Counted from the first letter of the stretch, positions 42,860 to 55,597 are shown. The stretch is 64,000 nucleotides of DNA from Symbiodinium kawagutii (GCA_009767595.1 VSDK01000708.1:202303-266302); one strand, 5' to 3'. Numbers and translations: made by a program. The notes: generated from the sequence alone by a model not told the origin.

Positions 42860-45620
42860 GAAGCGCTATAAAACATCGTTAGCCATGTATAGAATTATGT
42901 TATGAACCGTCATTTTTGACCATCAATATCAACCGTCATGTTTAATTAATCATCATTAAAACTAAACATGATTCGCCATCACTACCAACCATTGCCAATT
43001 CGTTCTAAATCAAAACATTTGTCATTGTCCATCGCCAAAAAATGTCACTAAGTGAAGATGGTTTACATTAGTTTAATAAGATGAACATGTGTCACCCTTG
43101 ACGAACCACATTGACCACTGACTGTGTATTCATGTATGTTGTAGGTTGGTTTAAACACTATTGTGAACCCCATGGCCAAATCAATTTGGTTTGATTTGTC
43201 ATGTACTCAAGCTGGGATAACAATAGCCCTCAAAAGTTCATTGTTTGCCAGCTTTCATTGTGAACCAACCAAGCGCTGTTCATTGTCCTGCCATCAACAA
43301 TCATCAACAATCATCAACAATCATCAACAATCGGCAATCATCAACCAACATCCATTAAGAATCAATCGTGAGCAATCATTTCTTTAAGCAGGCTGAAGTG
43401 ATATCATTTGTCAATCAGGGCCAGGCATCAGCCAATGATGTATACGTGCAATGATTCATGAAACCGCTAATGCATCATATGTTGAGCAACCGCAATTTTG
43501 CACGTGAAGAAACAAAGTGCACATACCAACAAAGACTAGTCTGGTCGTTCATCGGATGTTCATCAGGGGTACATGGTAGTGACCCCAGGCCACATAACTA
43601 TGAGTTTTGGTGTAACAATGTTGATGTTTGATGAAACCATTTAATACCCCACTATTTGGGTTTTTGCTTAGGGGCTATCATTGACCAGCATTTTTCATAC
43701 CGTACTATTTGTTTGTTTGGGTTTGACAATTTGATCCAACTACTTATAGCCTATAATCAACTAAAATCTATATAGTGTTCTTATAACCATCACGGGAAAA
43801 CACATCCTAGATCATGGCAAAATCACCAAGTTTTGGTATGACATGGACCGCTTTGCTGATCTTTGCTGCCTAAAACCAAAACGGTCTCCCAAAAATCCTT
43901 GTGTCTACGCCGTAGAGTGGTCATTTGATTAGGTCACTTTTGGCCTAGCAATATAATAGTCAAGACTGAATTAGCAGGTCGCTGATTACGATTTGCAGAT
44001 ATACACTTTTGGGCATGACATACAAACCATTATCAGTCACAGCCAATCCTAATGGACAGGTAGTAAGTGCAGCCAACCACGACCAGAAACAACTATCAGT
44101 AGGTTGTGCTATTTAGACCATTACTAGTCGAGCAGCCACAAAAATTGAATAACCAGAAGGGGTTTACACACCAACCATGAGCAACCATAGCCAACAATTA
44201 GGTCTCATTAGCTGCTAACAAGACCAACCACACATAGAGCCAGCATGATTAGCGATCATTACTAGTCACCAAGAGTTGATATGAATGATTGTTGATGATG
44301 TGTAATGATCATTATTGTCAATCCGTTTTAAACATTGATTATGATCGTTAGCCATCAATGACCAAAACTTGACTGTCACTGATCATTAAATCCCCACGTA
44401 ACTAATCCATGAATCAAACATCATGCACTCATGACTTAATCGTCAAATAATCATTGATTAAACACTGTTAACCATCAACTAGGCATCCATTGACTCACCA
44501 CCACCATAAATCATTTGTTGGTGTGGATTTTGCACAGCAAATACAGCTACCGCTATGTTATGACTATATGAACCATTGATTCATAAACCATCGACCAACC
44601 ACCAGTAGTAGGTATCATAAAAACAGAAAATAAACCATCCTTTTGTAAACCATTGCTGGATGACACCTCAATTACTTGCTTACTCTTCTCTGACAGACTC
44701 GTTTTATTTAATCATGAAGTGCAAACCATCAATTCAGCAATCATGACGAATACTACCCACTAACCATGTGCAATAAACATAAATTCACTTTAAGTATCAA
44801 TGAGCGAAACATGATACTATCTAACACCCTTTTGATTTAACTGTCAACTATGAACCAACCAGGACTATAAATAGCCGCTGCCATTGTTGAAAGATCAACA
44901 TTGACTATGACCGATCATTATGATAATAGGAATAATCAACCCATTCATTATCCAACTTTTATCAATCATCAACTAATTAGTATTCATCAGTGGCATTCAG
45001 TAGCTATTGTTAATCGTGAACTATTAGTTTCAAACTAATTATAAACCTAATTAACCATGTCGTTCCATGTCGTTCCCAACTGCCAGGTGGGATTAACCGA
45101 AGATTCATAATACCTAGTTAATGTGATAATTGATAGGTTAAACCCATAATCCAATTGGTTCACTAGCCCTGTGAGGAAGTAAAATAAACGGTAATACTTT
45201 AGATTGGCAAGTCCCTAGTTGGACCGCATGTTGGCTTTTGCAGGTAAAACGATAAGGAATAAACAACGATAACCCCTAGAACAGGTGTTCATATCAGTGG
45301 TGTCATACGTGAAAATAAACGATTAGAAAACGAAAGCAAAGCATTACGAAAGCTTGGCTGTCTAGACGTGTGTGCATTTCTACTCCTGTATTAGCTTTAG
45401 TATTCATGGAAGGTTGCTCGTGATTTGGCCTGTAAAACGATAAGGAATAAAAAACACGATGAGGGTCAAAATGGGTAATTCATTTCGATACCAGGTTTTC
45501 TTACTGCCTCATGTGGTGGTTTCTCAAATGGGGGTATCCCCAAATCATCCCGCTGATTAACCATGTAGAGTGATAACCCACTGATTTTGGGGTCCCCTTT
45601 GGCTTGAGAAATCACCAGGC
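42860..45620. other. AT-rich non-coding stretch
   Basis: Mostly AACCATCA/CATCAACAATCATC background, with a four-copy ATCATCAACA run at 43291-43330. A family B element is at 45511-45617. I see no gene here. Confidence 0.5.
45511..45617 (+). mobile_element. Family B short TIR element
   Basis: ATGTGGTGGTTTCTCAAATG on the left; GGCTTGAGAAATCACC on the right; interior ATCCCCAAATCATCC and ATTTTGGGGTCCCC. Confidence 0.75.
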
Positions 45621-46305
45621 CGTTCACCCTTTGCGCCATGCTAGGTGCGAACCGAGTCGTAGGGAACTCAGTGGGGTTCCTGGCCTGGGGGGTAATGATA
45701 GCAGGTTGGTAGCTTGTGGCTGAACGCCTAGGCTTCGTGGTGAAGGGTGTGAACGCCTTTAATGGTGGTGCATGGGGGATTCCGGGATTCATGACCCAGA
45801 TGCTCCGTATACGTTTTATTTACCTGCATCTATATACTTGTATAAATTACCCAAATGTAGGTATAGATATACGGTTCATGGAGTGTTTGGGTGATTCATG
45901 ATGGATTGATTGACTCTTGGTCATTGATGTTGACTAACGGTTTGTCGAAAGTTTTCGGCTTGATCATGGTGAATTTATTGTGAGAGATGGCTCATTGGTG
46001 ATTTACAGTCGTTTTGTGGATTGTTCATGGATAGTCAATCAATGGTGTCAAGTGGCTAGTTGACTTGATAATTAATTGATGGTTTTGGTGTCTAGTTGAT
46101 TCTTAGTGAACATGTCAAATTGAAAGTTACTTGATAAGTAAAACATGGTAATCATGTTTCATGATCATTTACCCTGGTTAACGCTTAGTTAATTTTTCAT
46201 TCATGGTCAATGTCCATTCACAATGAATTTTGATGTCCATCCCACTTATTTACTGGTTCGTATCCATAAAGGGTAATTCTAACCTACCTCAGGGGACTAT
46301 TTGCC

Positions 46306-47040
46306 TTGGCATTTCATTTGGTGCGGTTGGGAATGTGCATTTGGCTACATAGTTCCACCGGTGTGCAAATGCATCTAACTTGTGGCCCGGGCTCGTTGTT
46401 TGGCGTTGTATGCAACCTTGATGGAACCCATGACCTCATCAAATTCTTCACCATCTCACGGGGAGATGCTGCTATCGGCCGCGTTCCCGGAGTGCTAAAG
46501 CCAAGCATCTAAAGAGCAGCTTATGAATCCTGATTCTGCAACTAACGATGCCCTCAAGGTACCCCATGATGCCAAGCAGGTCAGCAGATGGAGCAATGCC
46601 AATCGGCACAACGTTGCGCAAGGCTGCACTTTGGGATCTGTCACCGGCGCCTCCCAACCTTGGGCGACTCTTGTGGCAGCAAACGGATGTGCCGACAATT
46701 TGCAAGTTGCCAGCTGGCCAGGATCGCGGTGCTCGAATCCAGAACCGACCAGAATGAAGTCAACCTGCGTAAAGCAGCGGAGGCCGGGTTTGCTCAGCAA
46801 AACAAGTGGTGCTTCGATATCGCACACCCGCCATTGGCCAAGTCCTCGAGGGCCAACGATCAGCAGGACACCTTGGAGCTTACCTGGCTGGAGAATCAAG
46901 TCACGAACGCCGAGGCCGCGACGGAAGTTTCCTGCTCAGTGCAGGTTGTGGCAGTGGCAGGTCGTGCGGGCCTCCACATGGCCACACAATCCAGACTTGC
47001 CAGCTGCTGTTCTGGTTGATCCGCTAGTGGACCAGGCGAA
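46306..47040. CDS. Coding-like block, strand and frame unresolved
   Basis: A 730-bp GC-rich block. On the plus strand, 46306-46512 reads MHLTCGPGSLFGVVCNLDGT and FFTISRGDAAIGRVPGVLK, and 46588-47019 reads ARIAVLESRTDQNEVNLRK then AAEAGFAQQNKWCFD. On the minus strand 46495-46899 is also open with natural composition (LLIVGPRGLGQWRVCDIE). Such multi-frame openness fits a decayed gene or a short multi-exon region. No domain recognised. Confidence 0.3.
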
Positions 47041-47549
47041 ACCAAGTTGGCCGTTTCTGGTCATATTCCACGATATTAACCGTTATTGGCTGCTATGAGC
47101 TATTACTTACTGCCATGTCACTTGTTTTGCTATTTGATTTGATTTTTGTTTTTTGAACCTGGCCAGCCAGGTTGAATAGGTGGTTACCTTCACTGTCCGG
47201 TGATTCACCCCACAACTCATGAGAACTCATGTATTTGCTTTGACCCCTACTGTTCGCCACTACCAAGCACAATCCATCTTTTTTTGCATGTGTTTCGCGA
47301 TCAATAAACAATACGGAAACAACCCAATTCACTCCATGAACTGTAATCCATTGCGCTTACACAATATTATCAAGCAATGCTAGCCATCATCAACAGCGCG
47401 CAAAAAACTCAATCCATTATTTGCCACTTTTGTTAATCATTAGGATGCTACCTGCCAACATTAATCATGAATTCGACCGGCCCCAAGTGGCTGATTTGCA
47501 TCCCCCCTTGCCTCCTGACACCTTCAGCATTTGCGTTTCCCTAGGCACG

Positions 47550-47616
47550 TCACCCAGATGGCACCGCTGCAGACCAGAACGAGTGCAGTGGTGCGGCAAT
47601 GTTCCGCGCCGAACCA
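47550..47616 (+). CDS. Exon-like island, related to 55598-55691
   Basis: CCCTAG|GCACGTC on the left and GAACCAG|GTGGAGG on the right bound a GC-rich piece containing CGGCAATGTTCCGCGCCGA. Almost the same word (CGGCAATGCTCCGCGCCAA) lies at 55650-55668. Frames give either CGNVPRRTRW or AAMFRAEPG. No domain recognised; the pair looks like a duplicated exon. Confidence 0.35.
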
Positions 47617-47619
47617 GGT

Positions 47620-49400
47620 GGAGGTGGGAAACTCAGACGGTCAAGGCTGAATGGATGAACAGGAATCGGTGATGGTGATGGCTATAGTTCGGCAACTAGT
47701 ACTGGCAACTAGTAGTGATATCCAACCTGCAGGTAATTGAGGAACAAACATATCGGCTTCCCAAGCCATGGGGAACACCCAAGAATGGTTGATTTACTAG
47801 TGGTGAACAATGGTCAAGAGCAATGGCAACTAGCTGGTGGGTGACTCCTATGGAATACGTTGTAAAAACCACCATTAGCTTGATATAGTTGGTGATTTAG
47901 TGGGTGACAATGGGCGATCTTGCTGCTTAATGACGGTTGTAGTTCATACTGCTAGAGACTAGCTGGGTGTAGCTGGTTGCAAGTGACAGTAAAACAAGTT
48001 ATTAGAATTGCTTACAGTAGGGTAATGGCGGTCAATGTTGGATGTTTGTTGACACTGATTGTAGGTAACAAGGGTCCGTATCGTGTAAAAACCAAATGAC
48101 CAAGCAGAAACATTGGGTGAACATCGTTTTTTGTACTTGAGGGTTGGTTTTCTAGAGTGTGCAATGATGCAGAATAACCACCAATATGCAACCACAACTG
48201 TGGATAGTCGTCTATGGTGAGCAAGAAAGGTTGACGATATAGGTATAATACGCAGCAACCAACTTGATATTCATGGCCATGTTTTTATCGACAACGGCGA
48301 TGAAAACATCACTCACTATTAGTCAATATCACTGAGAATAATTGACCATGTTTTTTGTCGTTCAAATGGTGGATTATGATAGTCAGCAATGGATATTTCG
48401 CAAGAATTCATCGGCAACAGATGAAGGATCACTGAAACATCACCAACAAACAGGAATCATGGATGATCATAATGGTTCACAGGAGGAACCTTCCTCCAAT
48501 GCCTACCCTGAAGAGACAACACTAGGTATCAATAATAGACTATGATGATTGCTAGCTGTTGTATCATGGATGAGGGTTGAATTGTTAGCCAACAGCGAAG
48601 CAAATATGGATAGCGATGATTTTTGATGGAAGATGTTAGGCTGGATAGTCACGGGGAATGACATCAGTTGATAGTGGTTTATAGCCTGTGAAATGATGCT
48701 TAGTTACGCAAAGTTACCGTTGAGTCATGGTTACCATCTGGTAGACGAATGTGGAAGCCACAAATCACATTTGTTTGAGGATAAAACCGCACTTCCACGA
48801 TATTTCACGAGAATGCAGCAACCAGGAATGATCGATGGTGATAATGTCTAATCGTTGCTCGAAACCAATGAGAAACAATCATCATGTACAAACATCCTTA
48901 ATCAATATGGATTGCTATAAACGTATGATCATGTACCAAACATATGTACAGTTGATGAGTGTGCCAAACAAGTAACATGTTGATATGTTACATGGTTATC
49001 GTCAATTAACCATCAAGCAACCAAAAGCTCTGGTGGTTATGGTCAATAAACCCTATTCAGTCCTCATTCATGGCTCTTATTAACCATCATCAATCATCAA
49101 CAAACCATCATTTTCACCATCAGCGCTCATCATAAACCATCACTTATTTACCATCATCAATCATCATCAACCATAATCATCCATCCCATTTTTAACTATA
49201 TAAATAACCATCGATTAACCAGTATACAAACCAGCCATTAATAGTATCAACTGTTCTTAACCATCATCAACCAGCTATCATTCCACCATTATTAACCATT
49301 ATTGAACCATATAGCTGGTTTATCATAGTATATCAGCTTAACTATTATTTCATTCTTCCACCATAATATAACCACCATTATTAACCGGCCCATCATGGCT
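47620..49400. other. Non-coding stretch
   Basis: TGGTGATGG-type background at left, mixed AT-rich middle, and a dense ACCATCATCAACC block at 49000-49330 before the exon-like island at 49503. Nothing recognised as a gene. Confidence 0.45.
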
Positions 49401-49502
49401 GTTCCATCCCTTTGGCCCAGTGACCAGGCCTCGCCATGGAACCCCCCGGGTTTCTGACCCAACGCTGAGGTCTCCAACGCTGCTTCCGCCGCCATCACCC
49501 AG

Positions 49503-49561
49503 GCGACAACTGCGGACGCGGGTTTCCGTCGAGTTGGCCGTGAAGCTCGTCCAACGAGATG
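49503..49561 (+). CDS. Exon-like island, unknown
   Basis: Between CACCCAG|GCGACA and GATG|GTAGGA the sequence reads RQLRTRVSVELAVKLVQRD. It sits exactly at a CCA-to-TGG switch, with the 44-bp minisatellite starting 24 nt after the proposed donor. About 100 nt upstream is also GC-rich. No domain recognised. Confidence 0.4.
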
Positions 49562-49584
49562 GTAGGATGGTGTAGAAAAGGATG

Positions 49585-50330
49585 GGCATATGGTGGTGAA
49601 ATTGATGGTCTTTCTTGTTTTTTTCATGAGTATATGGTGGTGAAATTGATGGTGTTTTTTGTTTTTTTCATGGGTATATGGTGGTGACATTGATGGTGTT
49701 TCTTGTTTTTTTCATGGGTATATGGTGGTGAAATTGATGGTGTTTTTTGTTTTTTTCATGGGTATATGGTGGTGAAATTGATGGTGTTTTTTGTTTTTTT
49801 CATGGGTATATCGTGGTGACATTGATGGTGTTTCTTATTTTTTTCATGGGTATATGGTGGTGACATTGATGGTGTTTCTTGTTTTTTTCATGGGTATATG
49901 GTGGTGAAATTGATGGTGTTTTTTGTTTTTTTCATGGGTATATGGTGGTGACATTGATGGTGTTTCTTGTTTTTTTCATGGGTATATGGTGGTGAAATTG
50001 ATGGTCTTTCTTGTTTTTTTCATGAGTATATGGTGGTGACATTGATGGTGTTTATTGTTTTTTTCATGGGTATATGGTGGTGACATTGATGGTGTTTCTT
50101 GTTTTTTTCATGGGTATATGGTGGTGAAATTGATGGTGTTTTTTGTTTTTTTCATGGGTATATGGTGGTAAAATTGATGGTGTTTTTTTGTTTTTTTCAT
50201 GGGTATATGGTGGTGACATTGATGGTGTTTCTTGTTTTTTTCATGGGTATATGGTGGTGACATTGATGGTGTTTCTTGTTTTTTTTCATGGGTATATGGT
50301 GGTGACATTGATGGTGTTTCTTGTTTTTTC
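49585..50330. repeat. 44-bp minisatellite, about 17 copies
   Basis: Unit GGTATATGGTGGTGA[C/A]ATTG followed by ATGGTGTTTCTTGTTTTTTT and CATG. Units vary at a few sites (GACATT/GAAATT, TTTCTTG/TTTTTTG, GGGTA/GAGTA) in a mosaic order, as unequal exchange would produce. It is built from the TGGTGATGG word that makes the intron starts. Confidence 0.93.
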
Positions 50331-50870
50331 ATTGTTGGTTCATTAATGGTTAAAAAAGGTGATTGATGGATGGTGAAATGATGATGACTTCATGGGTAAA
50401 TTTTGTTTGAATGATAGTTAAGCGATGGTTTGATAGTAGTCAAAGCATGAATGAATTGCAAAATGGTCAATGATACTGAATCGGTGGTTAGACAATAGCT
50501 TATGATGATGGTTAAGTCGTGGTAGTGGATGATGGTTACTGTTCATGATTGGCGCTTGGTTGATGGTTGATTGGTATTTCCTTGCATGATATTGAGTAGT
50601 GAATCTACTGCTAGTTGACAATGGGTAACAATGTAAGTAACAATGATGTTTGAAACAATGTTTGTAAAAATGGTTGTCTCCAAGGGTTCATAACCGCACA
50701 ATAATCATCAGCACGGTGGTGATTTCCAGATAACCACGCAGTATTGGTTCAATTGGTTCTCCATTTGTTTGCGACATTGCACTGATATACAAACGATAAC
50801 CTGCATCGCATTTACACATTTGGATGCATTGATACTACGCATACGTGGACACATGGGATTTTGATACATT

Positions 50871-50993
50871 GACGTGGCTGTGGGTCAAAACCCTGTACCC
50901 TTGGTTTCCCATCAGTAACCATTGCTTTCCCTATTATCTTTGGTGATAGTCCCTAGAAATTTGGTTGGTTCATGGCTTGACCCATAGCCATGT
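50871..50993 (+). mobile_element. Family E short TIR element, copy 3
   Basis: ACGTGGCTGTGGGTCAAAAC on the left; GGCTTGACCCATAGCCATG on the right; interior CCCTGTACCCTTGGTTTCCC. Confidence 0.78.
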
Positions 50994-51016
50994 GTTGTTA
51001 CATACAGGCATACGCA

Positions 51017-51140
51017 TACAAGGTGGCCCCCCTAGTTATAAGTTGGTTAATAAGCCATTTAACTATGATTATATCTACCACAACTAGTAGTTACCCTAGT
51101 TATGAGCCAAATTAGCTAACTTAGGGGGCCCACCTTGTAC
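51017..51140 (+). mobile_element. Family C short TIR element
   Basis: ATACAAGGTGGCCCCCCTAG and TTAGGGGGCCCACCTTGTA are inverted ends. It lies in the opposite orientation to 39283 and 53273, as shown by TATATCTACCACAACTAG. Confidence 0.82.
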
Positions 51141-51217
51141 ACCTGAAGGTTGCCGTTCTTGTTTTGATGCTGGACGCGCATCAAGGGCGTCAGCATCCTC
51201 AACAGCTAGGGTAGGTA

Positions 51218-51393
51218 TATGGGTAGGTGCCAAAATAGTGGTTTCTTAAGCTATAGGGAGCTTCAAAACTGCTGGGTTTATGGCCATAAATTCAGAAATG
51301 AATGGCTACAAGAGGATGGTTTTCCTAGTGAAATCATCATCTTTTGGTGGGTTATTGGCTACCCAATCGCTTGGCACTTACCCACCTGGAAAC
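51218..51393 (+). mobile_element. Family H element, long copy
   Basis: ATGGGTAGGTGCCAAAATAG and CTTGGCACTTACCCA are inverted. Interior larger than in the other two copies, with GTGGTTTCTTAAGC and TTTGGTGGGTTATTGG. Confidence 0.6.
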
Positions 51394-51587
51394 GCACCTA
51401 GCCTTCCAAATACATGTAGTACCCTCCAGTTGACTGACCAGTAAGGTACAAGTCACTTTTGTTTGCGTAAGTGATCATAAATGATGGATACTCCACTTCT
51501 AGGTTAGCTTACCAGAGTGTGCACTTGTGCTTGCATATTTCGCAAGGTTTCTTTGAGGCTCCCTCTATCTTCAACGGTTGGATATCA

Positions 51588-51776
51588 ATGTAGTACCTTC
51601 CAGTTGCAAGTTGGTTAACAATCCAATGAGTTGTAGTTCTATCTGCAATAACCAACTTGGCTGGATTTGAATAGTAGAGATAACCAGTAAGACTTAAGTA
51701 GTTCAAACCAAAACCAACTATAGTTGGTACTGGTGCCCTAGGTATAAGCTTGCAGCTGAGGACCCCACTTTGTATG
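51588..51776 (+). mobile_element. Diverged family C-like element
   Basis: ATGTAGTACCTTCCAGTTGC near the left and GAGGACCCCACTTTGTA at the right resemble degenerate family C ends; interior AGTTGTAGTTCTATCTGC. Uncertain. Confidence 0.35.
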
Positions 51777-52037
51777 AATGGCTTTATCAGTTGGTGATCA
51801 TGATCAACCAATGTTACTCATCAATGAACCACGGACAAAACACTATTGAACCATCTTACTGACTTAGAAACGCGCATCACCCATGAATCAGCCAACACTT
51901 ATCCATTCTTCAGTAGCAATGAACCATTCGTACGCAGCTGTTAACCAGCCATTAAGCATCAATCAACCTAAAAACTACCAGATCACTACCGACAATGAAC
52001 CAGGTACCATCAACCATCTACCAACCATTATATACAA

Positions 52038-52146
52038 TTCCCTATCCTTCCAGTTACCTCGAAATCGTAGGTAACCAGCTGGTTTCTACCATTGCTTTTT
52101 AGGCGGCTGGTTACCTACTGTAGCTCGGTAACTGGAGGGGTAGGGA
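52038..52146 (+). mobile_element. Family I short TIR element
   Basis: CCCTATCCTTCCAGTTACC and GGTAACTGGAGGGGTAGGG are near-perfect inverted ends; inner GTAGGTAACCAGC and GCTGGTTACCTAC also pair, so the whole element can fold as a long stem. Confidence 0.8.
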
Positions 52147-52196
52147 TTATTTACCTACCTTGTATGGATGGTTGCTCTCCCCCATCCGACTTACCC

Positions 52197-52256
52197 AGAA
52201 CCAGCTCGGCCGCCAGGTTCCTTACACTCAGGGTTCGTCGCTTGAATCAGTGGAGG
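52197..52256 (+). CDS. Exon-like island, unknown
   Basis: GC-rich pocket reading QNQLGRQVPYTQGSSLESVEG in one frame. The right flank turns TGG-rich at once and holds a family E element. Splice sites uncertain; no domain. Confidence 0.28.
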
Positions 52257-52286
52257 GGCGATAGGCCATGGTTGCTGGTGGTTGCT

Positions 52287-52409
52287 CATGGGGCTATGGG
52301 TCAAGCAGTTAACCAACCAATAATGATGGTTAATACCCAACAAACTATAGGGAAAACAATGGTTACTGATAGGGGAACCAGGGGTACGGGGTTTTGACCC
52401 ACAGCCATG
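52287..52409 (-). mobile_element. Family E short TIR element, inverted copy
   Basis: ATGGGGCTATGGGTCAAGC on the left and TTTTGACCCACAGCCATGG on the right; GGGGAACCAGGGGTACGGGG is the reverse complement of the other copies' core. Confidence 0.78.
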
Positions 52410-52875
52410 GCTGAAGCATGGCATTGATCATGGCTGATTGATTGCGGTTGCTGCTAGTTAAATGAGAACTGGTGATAAAATGACTCTTACATGATGGTTC
52501 AAGGGTACTTAGTTGATGGGTAAATTAAACTAATTGGGGCTTAAGGGCTGGCTTAGTAACGGCTCATTGGTAGCTATGTGATACTTAGTTGATGAGTAAA
52601 CAATCGATACTTGATGATGACATGATGGTTGGACAATAGTTCATCGATGGACAAATGGTGGGTAAATGATAATCAATTGAAATTTGATGGATGATTGCAT
52701 GATTTCTCGTTGATGTTTGATTGATATTTAAATGATGGTTGAAGGATGATTACTTGGTGCTTAATTGATCGGTAAATTACCGTTTGATGATGGTCAAAGG
52801 ATGACCAGGAAATCATATTCTATTGATGGCTCAATGGTTGACGAATGATAGCCTAGTCATTGAACGAATCATTGA

Positions 52876-52976
52876 AATGGTGGTTTCTCAAAATAGGGGA
52901 TCCCCCAAAACCTTCTCATTTGCAGTAATACACCAACCACTTTTGGGGGTTCCCTATTCTAAGAAACCTCCAAATA
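52876..52976 (+). mobile_element. Family B short TIR element, near-complete
   Basis: AATGGTGGTTTCTCAAAATA followed by GGGGATCCCCC on the left; GGGGGTTCCCTATTCTAAG then AAACCTCCAAAT on the right. Confidence 0.8.
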
Positions 52977-53071
52977 GCCCATGATAGTCTAAGCGATTGG
53001 TTGATTCATGGTGGTTGATGCTCCAGGTTGTTACGAGTGGATACTTGATGGCTGATACTTGTACCCTTGGT

Positions 53072-53179
53072 AAACTAACCAGCTGGAAATAGAAGTTCCA
53101 CCATTTTTCTCGATTTTCCAAGGTTTCCGTTCAAAAATGCGTGATGTTCCATTGCCAGGTTAGTTTACCAAAAGGTAAT
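53072..53179 (+). mobile_element. Family F short TIR element
   Basis: CCCTTGGTAAACTAACCAGC and CCAGGTTAGTTTACCAAAAG are inverted ends. Interior GATTTTCCAAGGTTTCCGTT as in 38190-38267. Confidence 0.72.
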
Positions 53180-53272
53180 AATGGTTGAATCCAGATATCG
53201 TTCAACATGTTTCAATATTGTTTGCTTGTTCATGCTGGTTCTGGTAGTTGCCGAGAATTGTTGACTGGACCA

Positions 53273-53397
53273 TACAAGGTGGGGCCCCCAAGATAGCTAA
53301 GTTGGTTTATAACTAGGGTAACTCCTAGTTGTGGTAGATATAACTGTAGTTAAATGGCTTATTAATCAATTTATAACCAGGGGCCACCACCTTGTAT
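53273..53397 (+). mobile_element. Family C short TIR element
   Basis: TACAAGGTGGGGCCCCCAAG and CAGGGGCCACCACCTTGTA are inverted ends; interior nearly identical to 39283-39409 (AGTTGTGGTAGATATAACTG). Confidence 0.85.
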
Positions 53398-53627
53398 ATC
53401 ATCCTATATCGGTGATACATCAGGGCATCAAGCCAAGACCCAAGATGGTCGAGAATCCAATCATTAATAAACGCCCCCCCCCCCGCAGTGTTTGCCATAA
53501 ATAGCAGGTGACTTGTCATCAAATATTATGAAGACCTGGAATTTTCATTATATAGCTCAAGAATCAAAACTGAGACAATTCGATTAAATGACTGATATCA
53601 TCTTCAATGGTCCTTGCTGATCTGCAA

Positions 53628-53740
53628 GTACCCTGGTGGAAACTAACAGCCGGACCCTACCAGAAGGGTATCCCTAGTGCGAAATCGGGTCATGCAACCC
53701 TTGCCTGGAAAAAAACGCGAGGTTAGTTTCCAGGAGTGGC
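53628..53740 (+). mobile_element. Family L short TIR element, copy 1
   Basis: CCTGGTGGAAACTAACAGCC and GAGGTTAGTTTCCAGGAG are inverted. Matches in outline 62106-62215. Confidence 0.6.
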
Positions 53741-54108
53741 AGGGCAATTTCCGTCATGAATATCAGCATGTGGTAGGGCAACACTTTCATCTTTGTTATC
53801 CACTATGGATGTGTATCGTTCATGATTTACAATGGCTACTGTAACCATTATTCTACCCTTATCCACTGTCATCTTTCACCGTTCATGTTTTTCGAAATGA
53901 AGTAGCCGTTGCTGGTTGCTTCATCATTGGCAACAACCATCAATCAGCATCCACCGCTGCAATTTTGCGGGTTGGCAACCATAAGACTCATGCAGCATCG
54001 CTGATCATTATTGCACGATGCCGGTGAAGTCATTGAAAAGTAATTGACAAATTTACCACCTTACAATGCCCCAACAATCATCAATCATTGCAGCCACCGT
54101 TTATAATT

Positions 54109-54143
<35 letters not shown>

Positions 54144-54177
54144 GGTCATCATCATCATCATCATCATCACCATCATG
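54109..54177. repeat. (ATC)n microsatellite
   Basis: About 22 ATC units interrupted by a GGTC; ends CACCATCATGA. Confidence 0.9.
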
Positions 54178-54450
54178 AATTATGTTAATGTTATTACAGT
54201 AATGAATCTTAATTCAAGTAACCATCCTGAAGATTTATGATAAATCATCAATCGTTGCAGGACCATTCGCAAGCATGGCAAGCTACCGCAGCCTGCTTGG
54301 CAGCCGATTTGGCACTTCGGTCCTTTTGCTTCTTCACTTCGATAGATTGATCACCGCCATGGGGAGCAGCAACCCTTGCCAGCTTTATTGAGGCGCTGCC
54401 AATAGCTCGAATGATCAGCTGTCACGGTTTGACCTCTTCAAATAACATCA

Positions 54451-54780
54451 TTTGATTCCATGGCGCTCCAGGAGCTCGCTTCCAAGAAGAAAATTGCCTG
54501 TTGGCAAAAGCAGATGGCAACGTTAAGGCACCTCGAGGGGTCACGGGTTTGCAACAGGTGGCTTAGACTTCCACTCGCCGCAGGCGGCAGAATACAATGA
54601 AATCCAAGATCTGGAGGCCGGTGAGAGAACAAATGGATGCCTCGATGATGCTCTGCCTCGCATCTGATTGGCAGCTCGGACCCAACAGGTATTCTCATTG
54701 AAGTTTACTCGGTTCCGAAGGAGGAGTTTGAAGCAAACTACTTCAACTTGGAGACCTTGCCGCCACCACCCGGCGATTGA
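54451..54780 (+). pseudogene. Decayed coding segment, unknown
   Basis: The plus strand reads MALQELASKKKIACWQKQ at the left (ATG at about 54460), GLDFHSPQAAEYNEIQDLEA in another frame in the middle, and IGSSDPTGILIEVYSVPKEE then FEANYFNLETLPPPPGD with a stop at the right in a third. Composition is coding-like throughout, so two indels or small introns seem to break one gene. The minus-strand frames over the same block are probably shadows. No family recognised. Confidence 0.38.
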
Positions 54781-55056
54781 GAGGCTTTCCTGAAAGGCCA
54801 GGACCAAGTCAAAGGTGAGCAAAGAACCGGCGTCTCAGGTATTCCCAATTTTGAAGAAGTGTCCTAGCTGCCATTAGCACTATCAACCATTATTAAGTCA
54901 TATCAACCATGACCAATACAATCATTTACAAGTCTCAGCCAGCCATTTTTTGGGGTACCCTATGGCTTGAGAAACCACCATTTCCGTCTCCGATGACTAT
55001 TGCTATCAATCAAGGGTTGAGATAGCTCAACTATCTCAGCTACTAATTCATTGATT

Positions 55057-55160
55057 ACTATGGGCCCCCAAACCCTAAAAAAGGTAGGCTTTCAGCCTTC
55101 AAGATATGGGTCTGCTCTAACATTTGAAAATGACTGTTTTTTTGGGGCCAAGGGTAATCA
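55057..55160 (+). mobile_element. Family K short TIR element, copy 2
   Basis: CTATGGGCCCCCAAACCC and TTTTGGGGCCAAGGG ends with AAAAAAGGTAGGCTTTCAGC inside, as in 34006-34105. Confidence 0.5.
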
Positions 55161-55597
55161 ATGATTATCCAATGATTGACTATCCATGATTAACAAATTC
55201 TGGCTGGTTGGCCAAACTCATGTTAACTATGAGCTAATCATATTTTGGTCTATGACTTAACAACTATTAATTAGTGATCATATGTTGGTTCACAGACAGG
55301 GTTATCTATGTCCATGATATGTTGTTTATTTATCAATAGCTACTAGTTGGTTGAAGTCATTAGTTAATTATATGGTTGGTCAACTAGTAGTTATCAACGA
55401 ACAATAGACATATAAACTACTAAACTATTAAGTAATGTCATACAGTTGTTATTTAGTTGGTTGGTTAAACTACCTCAACCCTATAATTAACCATCCATTT
55501 AATTAGTTCATAGTCATTAATATAGATCATAATAGTAATATTAGCCATCCAGAATTGTCTATCACATGACTATTGCCCAAGCCTATTCCCATCCCAG

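Noticed and set aside
50108-50346. Repeat protein with MSPPYTHEK-type units
   Set aside because: The unit is 44 bp, which is not a multiple of three, and the frame survives only where single-base differences happen to restore it.
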